Assembly: GCA_902780915.1 (NCBI GenBank)
Contig: CACZHK010000059.1
Location: forward strand, 1 to 38,301
DNA: 38,301 nt
Direction: 5' to 3'
From: Pseudoselenomonas ruminantium
GTDB lineage: Bacteria; Bacillota; Negativicutes; Selenomonadales; Selenomonadaceae
Below, in pieces: positions 1 through 7,360 of the stretch. The position numbers were made by a program, and so were the translations under genes. Positions within the stretch are counted from its first letter, which is position 1, and each line of letters starts with the position of its first letter. The notes beneath the pieces were generated by a model. That model saw only the letters and a list, made by a program, of their open reading frames with translations. It had not been told where the DNA came from and made no database searches.

Positions 1-114
1 TTTCTAATTAGTATAGCATATGTGGGCTGAATTTTACATTACGGAATATTTGTTCTGTGAATATTATATCACTTCATGATGTGAAAGGGAATAGAACTAG
101 GAGGTCAAAAGACA

Positions 115-180
115 ATGTCATTAATGGTGCTGCGAAACCCTGCCCTAGGCGGAACCAGTATAATACCCCGAAGGGGTTAA
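115..180 (+). CDS. Possible 21-residue small peptide ORF
   Basis: An ATG at 115 is preceded by a near-consensus Shine-Dalgarno (AGGAGGT, about 8 nt upstream) and opens a 21-codon frame ending in TAA at 178. The peptide is basic at its end and contains two prolines; I recognise no family. The strong ribosome site is the only support. It lies just before the capF remnant, so it could also be the broken start of a lost gene. Confidence 0.25.
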   Translation: MSLMVLRNPALGGTSIIPRRG

Positions 181-216
181 GTTCAACCACCGTTTGAAAT
201 GGGGGCAGTGACTTGA

Positions 217-777
217 CCCTGGCGTGAAACTGATGGCCGCTATTGCTATGCCCCCATAACACATAAAGCGACGCTGGGACGCATCGTGGAGTTCCTTCAT
301 GCTTTCCATGACCAGCCCAAGACCTTGCTCATGCCGGCTATCCTCAAGGGTAGCTTGGAAAAGAAGTTCTACAGCATGTACCTTTCCTACCTACCCAAGG
401 AGAAGGCTGTCTTTGACATGAAGATGAACTGCGACGAGCGCGGCAGTTTCACGGAACTGCTGAAAACCGCCGACCACGGCCAGTTTTCCGTAAATATCTC
501 GGGGCCCGGCATCACCAAGGGACAGCACTGGCACAATACGAAATGGGAGTTCTTCATAGTGGTGTCAGGCCACGGCCTCATCCAGCAGCGGAAAATAGGC
601 ACTGAGGAAGTGCTGGAATTCGAAGTCAGCGGCGAGAAGATACAGGCAGTGCACATGCTGCCCGGGTATACCCACAACATCATCAATTTGTCGGAAACTG
701 AGAATCTGGTAACCTTCATGTGGGCCAATGAGCTGTTTGCCCCGGAGAGGCCGGATACGTTTTTTGAGCCGGTGTGA
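217..777 (+). pseudogene. capF: capF (wbjC) 3' remnant: C-terminal cupin domain of UDP-2-acetamido-2,6-dideoxy-hexulose reductase
   Basis: The frame is open from 217 (after TGA at 214-216) to TGA at 775-777. It reads like the end of CapF: a DGRYCYAPITHKATLGRI segment from the end of the reductase domain, then a complete cupin with GQHWHNTKWEFF metal-site histidines and the terminal FFEPV. Intact CapF is about 370 residues and makes UDP-N-acetyl-L-fucosamine precursors for capsule. Here the whole NAD-binding SDR domain is missing, so this is a 5'-truncated relic. A GTG at 286 could still start a free-standing 163-residue cupin protein, but no ribosome site supports it. No other capsule genes adjoin it in the window. 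Confidence 0.8.
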
Positions 778-802
778 CAGGATAAGCATATAGATGGTTC
801 GG

Positions 803-846
803 CTCCGCCTTTTGTTGCTATCAGCGTCAAAGGGCGGGGGTTTTTA
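803..846 (+). terminator. Rho-independent terminator behind the capF remnant
   Basis: The arms 803-814 and 829-840 pair with some G-U wobbles (CTCCGCCTTTTG against CAAAGGGCGGGG) and run into TTTTT at 841-845. The position 26 nt after the capF stop fits an inherited capF terminator. Confidence 0.5.
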
Positions 847-1011
847 TCCGCATATTTATCTTTGTGGGACAGATCTATTTTAATGTGGCAAAACTTGACG
901 TGCTGAGTTACAATAATAATGAGAAGATATTTTATCTCCAGGCAGGATTTTCGTATTTAAATGCAGAATGTCCGCTATATGCAAATAGTCTTAGGACGGG
1001 AGGGAACGGCA

Positions 1012-1236
1012 ATGTCAAAGGTTAATACAGCTAGAGCCAAGAAATGCAAATTGTTTATTGACGGAGTGAAAGCGCTCGTTCGTCCCACCCATATTAGAGA
1101 CATAAGGCTGGGACAGCTAGCTGCCATGTCTGATGGGCAGGCACTAGCTTTTGATTGGTATACAGTTGGGGGCGACATTCGGGAGGCGATGTTGTGTTAT
1201 GTGAAACAACAAAAAAGGAGCGCGACAGGGAACTGA
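1012..1236 (+). CDS. Hypothetical protein, 74 aa, possibly frameshifted
   Basis: I chose ATG 1012 over the upstream ATG 961 because GGGAGGGA lies about 6 nt before it. The product is basic at its start and has no family I recognise. A run of six A at 1211-1216 precedes the last eight codons. In the -1 frame after that run the sequence reads KKERDRELKALEESH, a helical charged segment that ends at TAA 1280. The natural protein may therefore be about 89 residues, with this copy carrying a one-base indel. Confidence 0.45.
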   Translation: MSKVNTARAKKCKLFIDGVKALVRPTHIRDIRLGQLAAMSDGQALAFDWYTVGGDIREAMLCYVKQQKRSATGN

Positions 1237-1346
1237 AAGCCCTGGAAGAGTCCCACCGATCCAATTCCACGGAAGGATAACAAGTAATCCTTGGCGAATG
1301 TGTCGGGAATTGCTTGAAAAAAATTAAGGAAGAAGGAAATTTTGAC

Positions 1347-1481
1347 ATGATGGGATTCAATATGAGAGATATGACCGAAGAGCTTGGCGAAGAGTACATA
1401 AAGAAGGTTGTATCTTGCCTTGTTTGCCTGTATAACCATGATGTTGAATTTGTGGCATTGATGAAGTCTAAGAATATGTAA
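1347..1481 (+). CDS. Hypothetical small protein, 44 aa
   Basis: ATG 1347 follows AAGGAAGAAGG by about 9 nt. The 44-codon frame encodes an acidic N-terminal half (MTEELGEEY) and a cysteine-containing hydrophobic middle (VVSCLVCLY). No family is recognised. It is downstream of the 1012 gene, probably on the same transcript. Confidence 0.35.
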   Translation: MMGFNMRDMTEELGEEYIKKVVSCLVCLYNHDVEFVALMKSKNM

Positions 1482-1574
1482 AATCTTTTCCTTTTTGCAG
1501 GATTTTTTCAAAACAATGTAGTATGATGATTACACACAGAGAGTTTGGTAACATAGTAGGGAGTGTCAAGTTGT

Positions 1575-2057
1575 TTGAGTCATCAACGAAATAAAAAAAA
1601 TAATTCGGCAGAACAAGAATCTAGCGAATATCGCACACTTAAAGATAGGATTGTGGCACTGATACATTTATCCGTAAGAGCTTTTTACAACTCAGTGGGG
1701 TGGTTTGTGCTAGGAATGGACATTACGCCTACTTTCTTTGTGTCCCTATGTTTATATGTTGTTCCTATTCTTATGGACAGCTATTACTACAGTTTCTCTA
1801 GGTGGTCTAAGGCAAAGGTGGTTACTGGAGAAATAGCTATTTGTTTATTATGGACTTTTATAGCAGCATTAGGTTTAATAGGCATAATTGCTGTAAGGGA
1901 TACACAAATTGTGGTATCAAGGAGTTTTATTGTTCTGCAAGGTTTGTCAATTCCTGTACAGTATGTTTGGTTGTTACTTGGAAGCATTCCCATCTTTACA
2001 TGGATAGATTTTGGGTGTAGATATTCTATGAAAACAAGCGAAGGAAGGGAGGAGTAG
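1575..2057 (+). CDS. Hypothetical membrane protein
   Basis: An open frame runs from GTG 1563, but the GGGAG at 1560-1564 sits at the right distance from TTG 1575, so TTG 1575 (160 aa) is my preferred start. The N-terminus is polar (HQRNKKNNSAEQ), followed by three or four hydrophobic stretches (around FFVSLCLYVVPIL, AICLLWTFIAALGLIGII and VWLLLGSIPIF). No enzymatic motif is visible. The gene is clearly AT-richer than the sugar and exopolysaccharide genes and forms a two-gene unit with the next one. Function unknown. Confidence 0.6.
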   Translation: MSHQRNKKNNSAEQESSEYRTLKDRIVALIHLSVRAFYNSVGWFVLGMDITPTFFVSLCLYVVPILMDSYYYSFSRWSKAKVVTGEIAICLLWTFIAALGLIGIIAVRDTQIVVSRSFIVLQGLSIPVQYVWLLLGSIPIFTWIDFGCRYSMKTSEGREE

Positions 2058-2060
2058 CAT

Positions 2061-2417
2061 ATGTCTAATTTTATGATTGTACTATTAGTGTCTTATGCAG
2101 GATTGTGTATAGGTACTTTTATTAGGACAAATGATTTTAACAATCAATTGCTTAATAGAATTTGCATTTCAATATTTACTCCAATACCTATTCTTATAAT
2201 ACTTGTTTGGATAGCTACCAGTATTGCAAGAGAAAAGTACCATACATTAAAAGATTATTATGAATATCCAATATTACTTGCTCTAAGTTTGGCTACGTAT
2301 GCTGATGCTGTAAAGATATTAACACGTAAATCTAAAAGGTCTACGCGTATCACAGCATACAGATATAGGGTTCCGGTAATAAGAAAAACAATCGTTACTA
2401 ATTATGTAGCGGCATAA
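2061..2417 (+). CDS. Hypothetical membrane protein, 118 aa
   Basis: ATG 2061 starts three nt after the previous stop region, with GGGAGGAG about 7 nt upstream, so the two genes are probably translated together. Three hydrophobic segments are visible (MIVLLVSYAGLCIGTF, FTPIPILIILVWIAT, PILLALSLATYA), followed by a very basic tail (TRKSKRSTRITAYRYR). No family is recognised. Low GC and an isolated position suggest horizontal origin. Confidence 0.6.
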   Translation: MSNFMIVLLVSYAGLCIGTFIRTNDFNNQLLNRICISIFTPIPILIILVWIATSIAREKYHTLKDYYEYPILLALSLATYADAVKILTRKSKRSTRITAYRYRVPVIRKTIVTNYVAA

Positions 2418-2441
2418 TTTCCTAGATAGAGTGTAACAAGT

Positions 2442-2470
2442 AGCTCCAGCATGATTGCTGGGGCTTTTTC
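2442..2470 (+). terminator. Terminator of the membrane-protein pair
   Basis: AGCTCCAGCA (2442-2451) pairs with TGCTGGGGCT (2456-2465) around a TGAT loop, with one G-U pair, and is followed by TTTTT. Confidence 0.75.
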
Positions 2471-2580
2471 TATGTAAGCGTAAAACAATATGACGGATTA
2501 ACTTACCTCCTCCTATATGATGTTACTGACACGGCTCCCTGTCACCAGTTTGCTACGCATTGCTGTCGCCAATCGAGTAT

Positions 2581-2632
2581 AAAAAGCCCGGCCAGGCACC
2601 ACTCTCATGAGCGATGTCCCGCCGGGCTTTTT
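2581..2632. terminator. Long inverted repeat, probable bidirectional terminator
   Basis: AAAAAGCCCGGC at 2581-2592 is the exact complement of GCCGGGCTTTTT at 2621-2632, with a 28-nt loop. Both strands gain a T-run after a GC-rich stem, so it can stop transcription from either side. The unusually long loop leaves room for another role. Confidence 0.6.
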
Positions 2633-2753
2633 GCACATGAATCACCCTCAAACAATGCTGTATTTTTCGTAAAGCTGATTTCTGAGCATGGTGCAAGCAC
2701 AGAAGGGCCGCATGAGGCAAATTTTCTGAAGCTTGATTGCTCAAAAATAAAAA

Positions 2754-2780
2754 GCCATCTTGGCTGGCAGCCAAGATGGC
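2754..2780 (-). terminator. Terminator downstream of the HigBA-like pair
   Basis: A perfect 12-bp stem (2754-2765 with 2769-2780) around a 3-nt loop. On the minus strand it is followed by TTTTTATTTTT. It lies 100 bp after the antitoxin stop and fits as the end of that transcript. The rest of 2633-2881 holds no gene I can support. Confidence 0.75.
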
Positions 2781-2881
2781 ACATCGAAGATGCTTTGCGG
2801 GAAACGGTGGTTTGGGCAAAGGTGCGAGGATATTGCCCAAGTGATGGCAGCGCAAGTCAAGGCGTTTTTAGCCATATAGAA

Positions 2882-3172
2882 TCAATGAGTTGTACCTTCT
2901 GCTACAAATTCTACCCGCAGGGTCATGCCCAAGCCTTTTGCTAATTTTTTTAGCATATTGAGAGAGGGATTGCGATTGCCATTTTCTATGCGGCTGATGT
3001 CAGCCTGAGGTATGCCTGTGCGCAAGGACAAGTCCTTTTGTGTGAGGTTCTGTTCCTTGCGGGCATCAATCATGGCCTGAATGATGTCGTACTCAGGTGC
3101 CAGAGCATCGTATTCGGCTTTGACAGCAGGATTCTTTAATAATTCCTGCTTGAAGTCGCTGTATTCACTCAT
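2882..3172 (-). CDS. higA: HigA-like XRE-family antitoxin / HTH regulator
   Basis: The start is taken at 3172 (MSEYSDFK) because GGAGA lies 8 nt upstream; this gives 96 aa. A typical Cro/CI helix-turn-helix occupies the C-terminal half (QNLTQKDLSLRTGIPQADISRIENG), with an N-terminal antitoxin-like segment. The start overlaps the end of the toxin-like gene by 8 nt, the usual toxin-first order of higBA and translationally coupled. HigA proteins bind and neutralise HigB and repress their own promoter. The gene appears intact even though its partner is not. Confidence 0.8.
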   Translation of the reverse strand: MSEYSDFKQELLKNPAVKAEYDALAPEYDIIQAMIDARKEQNLTQKDLSLRTGIPQADISRIENGNRNPSLNMLKKLAKGLGMTLRVEFVAEGTTH

Positions 3173-3455
3173 GGGGATGTCTCCTTTCATAGTCGGCTTT
3201 GTACTTCTTGGCAAGAGCAAGTTCTCTTTTAGGGGTCTTTTGTGACTTCTTCACAAATCCGTTGGTAAGGATAGCTTTCTTACCGTAATAGAAAAAGTAG
3301 AAGACTCTGGTGATGTTGGTAGATTCCTTAGCGCGCAGTTCAAAGATGCCATCTTCAAGGAATTCGGAGTAGGGCATCCGTAGTGCAGGGCCATTGGCCT
3401 CCAAGAGATCGAGATTTCTAAGCATCTTTGCCTGCATTTTCGGATCCGATTCTCA
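3165..3455 (-). pseudogene. higB: HigB/RelE-like toxin lacking its N-terminus
   Basis: From ATG 3437 the 90-residue frame matches the body and end of the phage-Gp49/HigB toxin family: GIFELRAKESTNITRVFYFFYYGKK and the KKSQKTPKRELALAKK signature. Family members are usually 110-120 aa and begin with an extra beta strand and helix. Here the coding similarity continues upstream of the ATG (SDPK) but hits TGA at 3453-3455, and the first 25 or so residues are gone. No ribosome site precedes ATG 3437. I read it as a decapitated, probably inactive toxin. Confidence 0.7.
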
Positions 3456-3469
3456 GAGATAGCGCTCTG

Positions 3470-3814
3470 TCACTGCTGGCTGGCGGCCCACTGCTCGAAC
3501 AGCGTTTTAGCTTTGGCGAGGGCTTCTTCTTTGGTCATGGCCTTGAAGGTGTCTGAATCGCATATGCCTACTACCTTGGGATGCCTGTAGGGGGCATCTA
3601 TGCCGTTGTCTGTCATGCAGACGTATCTGGTGTACTCCCAGCCTGTGCGTTCATCGTTCAGGGCTTTCAGCTTGATTTTGAATTTCGCATCCGGGTACTT
3701 ATCCTTCCATTCCTGACTGACCTGGGCCAGAAGTTCTTCGGATGTGTCAAAAGCTTTCAGCTCAAACATCGCATCGCGGATTTCGCTTCTTTGAGGGCGG
3801 TATAAAATGGCCAT
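3470..3814 (-). CDS. Hypothetical protein, 114 aa
   Basis: A strong GGAGGA lies 6 nt before ATG 3814. The protein is soluble, mixed charged, with no signal peptide or membrane segment, and ends in a helical AKAKTLFEQWAASQQ. No family is recognised. It lies directly upstream of the damaged toxin gene on the same strand, and its end sits where the toxin's 5' part should have been, so it may have arrived with the rearrangement that damaged the toxin. Confidence 0.6.
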   Translation of the reverse strand: MAILYRPQRSEIRDAMFELKAFDTSEELLAQVSQEWKDKYPDAKFKIKLKALNDERTGWEYTRYVCMTDNGIDAPYRHPKVVGICDSDTFKAMTKEEALAKAKTLFEQWAASQQ

Positions 3815-3857
3815 ATTCTTCCTCCTTATATATACTTATGTCCAGTAGGATGGCATG

Positions 3858-6497
3858 CTAGCTGTGCTTGGGCAGGAATTCCTCGTAGAATTCTTTCACG
3901 GGCATGGGGCGGGCGTAAAAGAAGCCCTGGCCGCTGTCACAGCCCAATTTCAGCAGGGTCTGCTCCTGCTCCTCTGTCTCGATGCCTTCTACCAATACGC
4001 TCATGGAGAGGGCTTTGCCCAGAGCTATGATATGGTGCAGGATGTTCATGGAACGGGGAGATTTTTCGGCTTCCCAGAGGATGCTGTGGTCTATCTTGAT
4101 GACATTCATGGGCAGGTTCTGCAGCATGGACAGGGAGGAGTAGCCGGTGCAGAAATCGTCCATGGAGAGTGCGTAGCCGATGGCCTGCAGGTCGTCTATG
4201 ATCTGGGCGGCGTCTTCCCGCTGCTCCTTGGTGGTGAAGTCGATGAAGGCCGTTTCGGTGATTTCCAGCTCGATGAGGCCGGGAATCAGCTGCCATCTGT
4301 CCATGATGTCCCGCATGCGGCCAAGGTAGCCCTGCTCTGTGAGGTGCAGCCCCGACTGGTTCACGGAAATGGGCAGGGTGGGCAGGTTTTTCTTGAGGCG
4401 GGCGGACTGGATCTCGCAGACCCGCTCCAGCACATAGTAGTCAAGCTCCACCGCGAAGCCGTTCTGCTCGAACAGGTCCATGAAGGCCCCGGGGGGCAGG
4501 AAGCCCAGCTCCGGGCTCTCCCAGCGCACCAGCGCCTCGGCTCCCAAAGTGTTGCGGGTGGCCAGGTCGTATTTGGGCTGGAGCCAGACCTGGAATTCCT
4601 GGGCAGCCAGGGCCTTGTGCATCAGGCCTTCCATTTCCTGGCGCTGGTGGAACTGGGCAGCGACGCGCTCATCATAGATGAAGAGGTTCTGGTCGGTGGC
4701 GATGGCCTCCATCTTGGCTGAGTAAGCGCAGTCCAGCAGCCATGCGGCATTGACCTCGCGCTCCTGGGGCACCGGCATGAGGCCTACCCGGTGGGTGAAG
4801 ATGGTGGGCACCCTGCCTATCTGCATCACCGAGCCATCCCGGATGAATTTTTCCGTTGCCTGTACCATGTTCATGTCTTCAGGCTCCCGGCAGAGCAGGT
4901 AGAGGCAGGTGCCCTCGCTGTTGATGGCGTCTGCCAGCAGCCAGGGGTTCTCATCGCGGGTATGCTGGAGTGTCTTCAGCATGCTGTCCATGAGCAGGCT
5001 GAGGTCGAAGGTTTCTTTCATGAAGGCCAGCCTGTCCACTGTCACTGACATGATGAAGAGCTTGCCTTCCCTGCGCAGCTGGCTGTGCTGGCTGATGAGC
5101 TGGGGCAGCTGCTGGGTGAGCCAGGCTATATTGTGCAGGCCTGTCAGGGGGTCGGTGTAGGCCATGTGGTAGAGCTTTTGGTGGTATTGGCGCTTCTGAT
5201 AGAAGAAGGTAGCCATGGCCAGCAGGAGCAGCAGGAACCCAAGGCCGATCAGGGCGAAGATCTTCAGGGGGTGATAGTAGATGAGGGCGAAGAGCGTGCC
5301 GGACTCGCCCATGCTGTGGGCATGGCGGGTGAGGATGGTGGCTATCTGCTGATTGCTCAGGTGGGCGATTTCCTTGTTCAGGATGGAGAAGAGGCGGGGG
5401 TCGGCGTAGCGCGACACACCCAGGGAAACTTTGTGGGAAAAGACCACCGTGCCGGAGGTGTAGAGGTTCAGGTAGCCGCCGGCATAGATGTCATTCTGCA
5501 CAGTGAAGGCCTTGGTGAAGACTATGTCAGCTGCCCCTTCGTTCACCGCCCGCAGGCAGTCCTGCAGGGTGGGATAGTAGCGCACCTGAGAGGACGGGTA
5601 GTGGTACTCAGTGTAGGTCCGATTGTAGAACTGCCCTCTGGCACAGGCTATGACAGGCACCTCTGGCAGGGGGCGGTTCCGGTTCATCACTGCCACATAG
5701 TCTATCTTGAGGTAGGGCTTGGAAAGCCAGACCTCGTTTTCTGCGGCCCAGTTGTAGTCAGAGTATATGTCCGCTATGAAGTCTAACTCCCCTGCAGCCA
5801 TGGCATGGTGGCGTGACTCGGCGTTCAGCAGGGGGGCGGAGGTGATGGGGATGCCCAGATCCTTTGAGATAAGCTCCAGGATGTCGGCAATGATGCCCAG
5901 ATGCTCTCCTTCCTTGAAATAGGTGTAAGGTGGCTGCCCCTCGGAAGTCATGCTGTGGAGCACTTTCTTCTCTTTGAGGTAGGCTTTTTCTCCTGCAGTC
6001 AGTTCCAGGGGCCTTTCCGGGGGACGGTAGGTTTCCAGCAGGTGGACGCGGTAGAAGGGGGCGATGGTGTCCACTTCGCGGATGGCTTTTTGCAGGCGAA
6101 GGTGCATGTCCTCATCCTCGGCCCTGAAAGTCACGAAGCCGATGCTGGGCCCCAGGCTCAGGCTGATGAGGCCCTCCTCGGCATGGGCCGCAGTCGTGGG
6201 CGCCAGGTCAAGCTCGCCTGCCCTCAGCTTCTCCAGATTGTCCTTCTCTGTGCCTGCATAAAAATCCAGGGCGCAGCCCATGTAGCTGGACACGGTGGAA
6301 AGGTATTCAAAGGCAATGCCTCTGTAGAGATCGTGCTCATCTTTGAAAAATACGCCGGGCAGGGGCACATAACCCACCCGCAGCACTGGCACCGTCTGCA
6401 CCTCAGGCACTGATGCGGGCGCAGCGAAGACAGAAACAGCAGGCAGGAAGAGGCACAGGAAAAAGAACCCTGCCCAAATACGAAGCAACTTGTGCAT
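3858..6497 (-). CDS. Membrane c-di-GMP phosphodiesterase: periplasmic SBP domains, degenerate GGDEF, EAL
   Basis: The start at 6497 is supported by GGGAGG 8 nt upstream and opens a clear signal peptide (MHKLLRIWAGFFFLCLFLPA to VFA). Residues about 35-400 resemble two tandem SBP_bac_3 amino-acid-binding-type domains in the periplasm. One membrane helix (LKIFALIGLGFLLLLLAMATFF) leads to a GGDEF-like domain that starts normally (DPLTGLHN) but has INSEGT where GGDEF should be. The final 250 residues are an EAL domain with EALVRW, SVNQSG, LEITET, DDFCTGYSSL, IKIDHS, VEGIET and a QGFF end. All the usual catalytic positions seem present, with one G-to-C change in DDFGTGYSSL. Prediction: a periplasmic ligand controls hydrolysis of c-di-GMP, the degenerate GGDEF acting at most as a regulator. 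It is a single gene, divergent from the HD gene. Confidence 0.9.
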   Translation of the reverse strand: MHKLLRIWAGFFFLCLFLPAVSVFAAPASVPEVQTVPVLRVGYVPLPGVFFKDEHDLYRGIAFEYLSTVSSYMGCALDFYAGTEKDNLEKLRAGELDLAPTTAAHAEEGLISLSLGPSIGFVTFRAEDEDMHLRLQKAIREVDTIAPFYRVHLLETYRPPERPLELTAGEKAYLKEKKVLHSMTSEGQPPYTYFKEGEHLGIIADILELISKDLGIPITSAPLLNAESRHHAMAAGELDFIADIYSDYNWAAENEVWLSKPYLKIDYVAVMNRNRPLPEVPVIACARGQFYNRTYTEYHYPSSQVRYYPTLQDCLRAVNEGAADIVFTKAFTVQNDIYAGGYLNLYTSGTVVFSHKVSLGVSRYADPRLFSILNKEIAHLSNQQIATILTRHAHSMGESGTLFALIYYHPLKIFALIGLGFLLLLLAMATFFYQKRQYHQKLYHMAYTDPLTGLHNIAWLTQQLPQLISQHSQLRREGKLFIMSVTVDRLAFMKETFDLSLLMDSMLKTLQHTRDENPWLLADAINSEGTCLYLLCREPEDMNMVQATEKFIRDGSVMQIGRVPTIFTHRVGLMPVPQEREVNAAWLLDCAYSAKMEAIATDQNLFIYDERVAAQFHQRQEMEGLMHKALAAQEFQVWLQPKYDLATRNTLGAEALVRWESPELGFLPPGAFMDLFEQNGFAVELDYYVLERVCEIQSARLKKNLPTLPISVNQSGLHLTEQGYLGRMRDIMDRWQLIPGLIELEITETAFIDFTTKEQREDAAQIIDDLQAIGYALSMDDFCTGYSSLSMLQNLPMNVIKIDHSILWEAEKSPRSMNILHHIIALGKALSMSVLVEGIETEEQEQTLLKLGCDSGQGFFYARPMPVKEFYEEFLPKHS

Positions 6498-6631
6498 ACT
6501 CCAGTCCTCCCAATACAGTCGCAAAAAGCTTTATAATTCTTCTAGCTGGAGGCTCCTTTTTCCTGCTGCTCAAAACTCTTTTGCTTGGGCGAAGTATGTG
6601 CTAAGATGTAAATGATAGGGAGGGACAGTAA

Positions 6632-7207
6632 ATGAGCAAACTTACCTTAGCAAAAGCCAAAGAGATTCTGCCCAAGCACGTCACCGAGGACCATCTTTTC
6701 ACCCATGCTGCCGCTGTCAGCGCGGCTATGGGGGCCATGGCCGCGCACTACGGCTTGCCCGCAGAGGAGAAAGACCACTGGCAGGCCATTGGCTGGCTGC
6801 ATGATGTGGACTATGAGAAATACCCGGACGAGCACTGCCACCATGTGCGGGAATTCCTCGCCCCCGAGGGTGTGGACGAGGAAGATATCCGCGCCATCAT
6901 CTCCCACGGCCACGGGCTTACGGGCGTGACAGAGGAACCTCAGAGCGACCTGGAAAAGAGCCTTTTCACCGTGGATGAGCTCACAGGCATCGTCCATGCT
7001 TACGCCCTCATGCGTCCCGAGCGCCTGACGGGCATGGAAGTGAAGTCTTTGAAGAAGAAGTTCAAGGACAAGCGCTTCGCCGCCGGCTGCAACCGTGAGG
7101 TCATAAAGCGTGGCTTCGACATGCTGGGCCTGGAGGCAGGCGTGGTCATGGAGGCCTGCATCAAGGGCATGCAGGAGCACGCTGAAGAACTGGGGCTGAA
7201 AGCCTGA
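6632..7207 (+). CDS. HD-domain hydrolase, 191 aa
   Basis: ATG 6632 follows AGGGAGGGA. Residues 20-110 carry an HD metal-site pattern: H in LFTHAAAV, the HD pair in GWLHDVDYEKYP, and H residues in HCHHVREF and ISHGHGL. This resembles stand-alone HD proteins of about 190 aa annotated as hydrolases of unknown substrate, probably phosphoesters. No GGDEF, GYP or regulatory domain is attached, so this is not a recognisable HD-GYP c-di-GMP enzyme. It is monocistronic, with a perfect terminator 30 nt downstream. Confidence 0.8.
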   Translation: MSKLTLAKAKEILPKHVTEDHLFTHAAAVSAAMGAMAAHYGLPAEEKDHWQAIGWLHDVDYEKYPDEHCHHVREFLAPEGVDEEDIRAIISHGHGLTGVTEEPQSDLEKSLFTVDELTGIVHAYALMRPERLTGMEVKSLKKKFKDKRFAAGCNREVIKRGFDMLGLEAGVVMEACIKGMQEHAEELGLKA

Positions 7208-7236
7208 CCGTATAAAACTGCCTGGCGGCAGCAAGC

Positions 7237-7273
7237 AAACGCCTGGGGGAAGGCTGCATTCCCCCAGGCGTTT
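7237..7273 (+). terminator. Terminator of the HD hydrolase gene
   Basis: A perfect 15-bp stem (7237-7251 with 7259-7273, core CGCCTGGGGGAA) with a 7-nt loop. The 3' T-run is short (TTT), so efficiency on this strand may be moderate. Confidence 0.75.
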
Positions 7274-7360
7274 ACTGTCGGTGCCTTCCTTGACATCAGA
7301 CTTCCGTTTGCTACAATTGAAGTAAAGTAAGTTGTGTGCTGACAAAAGGGGGAGAGGATC

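Noticed and set aside
1201..1236. Programmed -1 frameshifting at the A-run
   Set aside because: The zero-frame codons there are CAA AAA AGG, not a standard slippery heptamer, and no downstream stimulator structure is evident; a plain indel is simpler.
2553..2855. 100-codon minus-strand frame
   Set aside because: It spans two strong terminator hairpins and has no ribosome site or recognisable protein features.
4909..5160. Short plus-strand frames inside the EAL gene
   Set aside because: Antisense shadows of a well-supported coding region.
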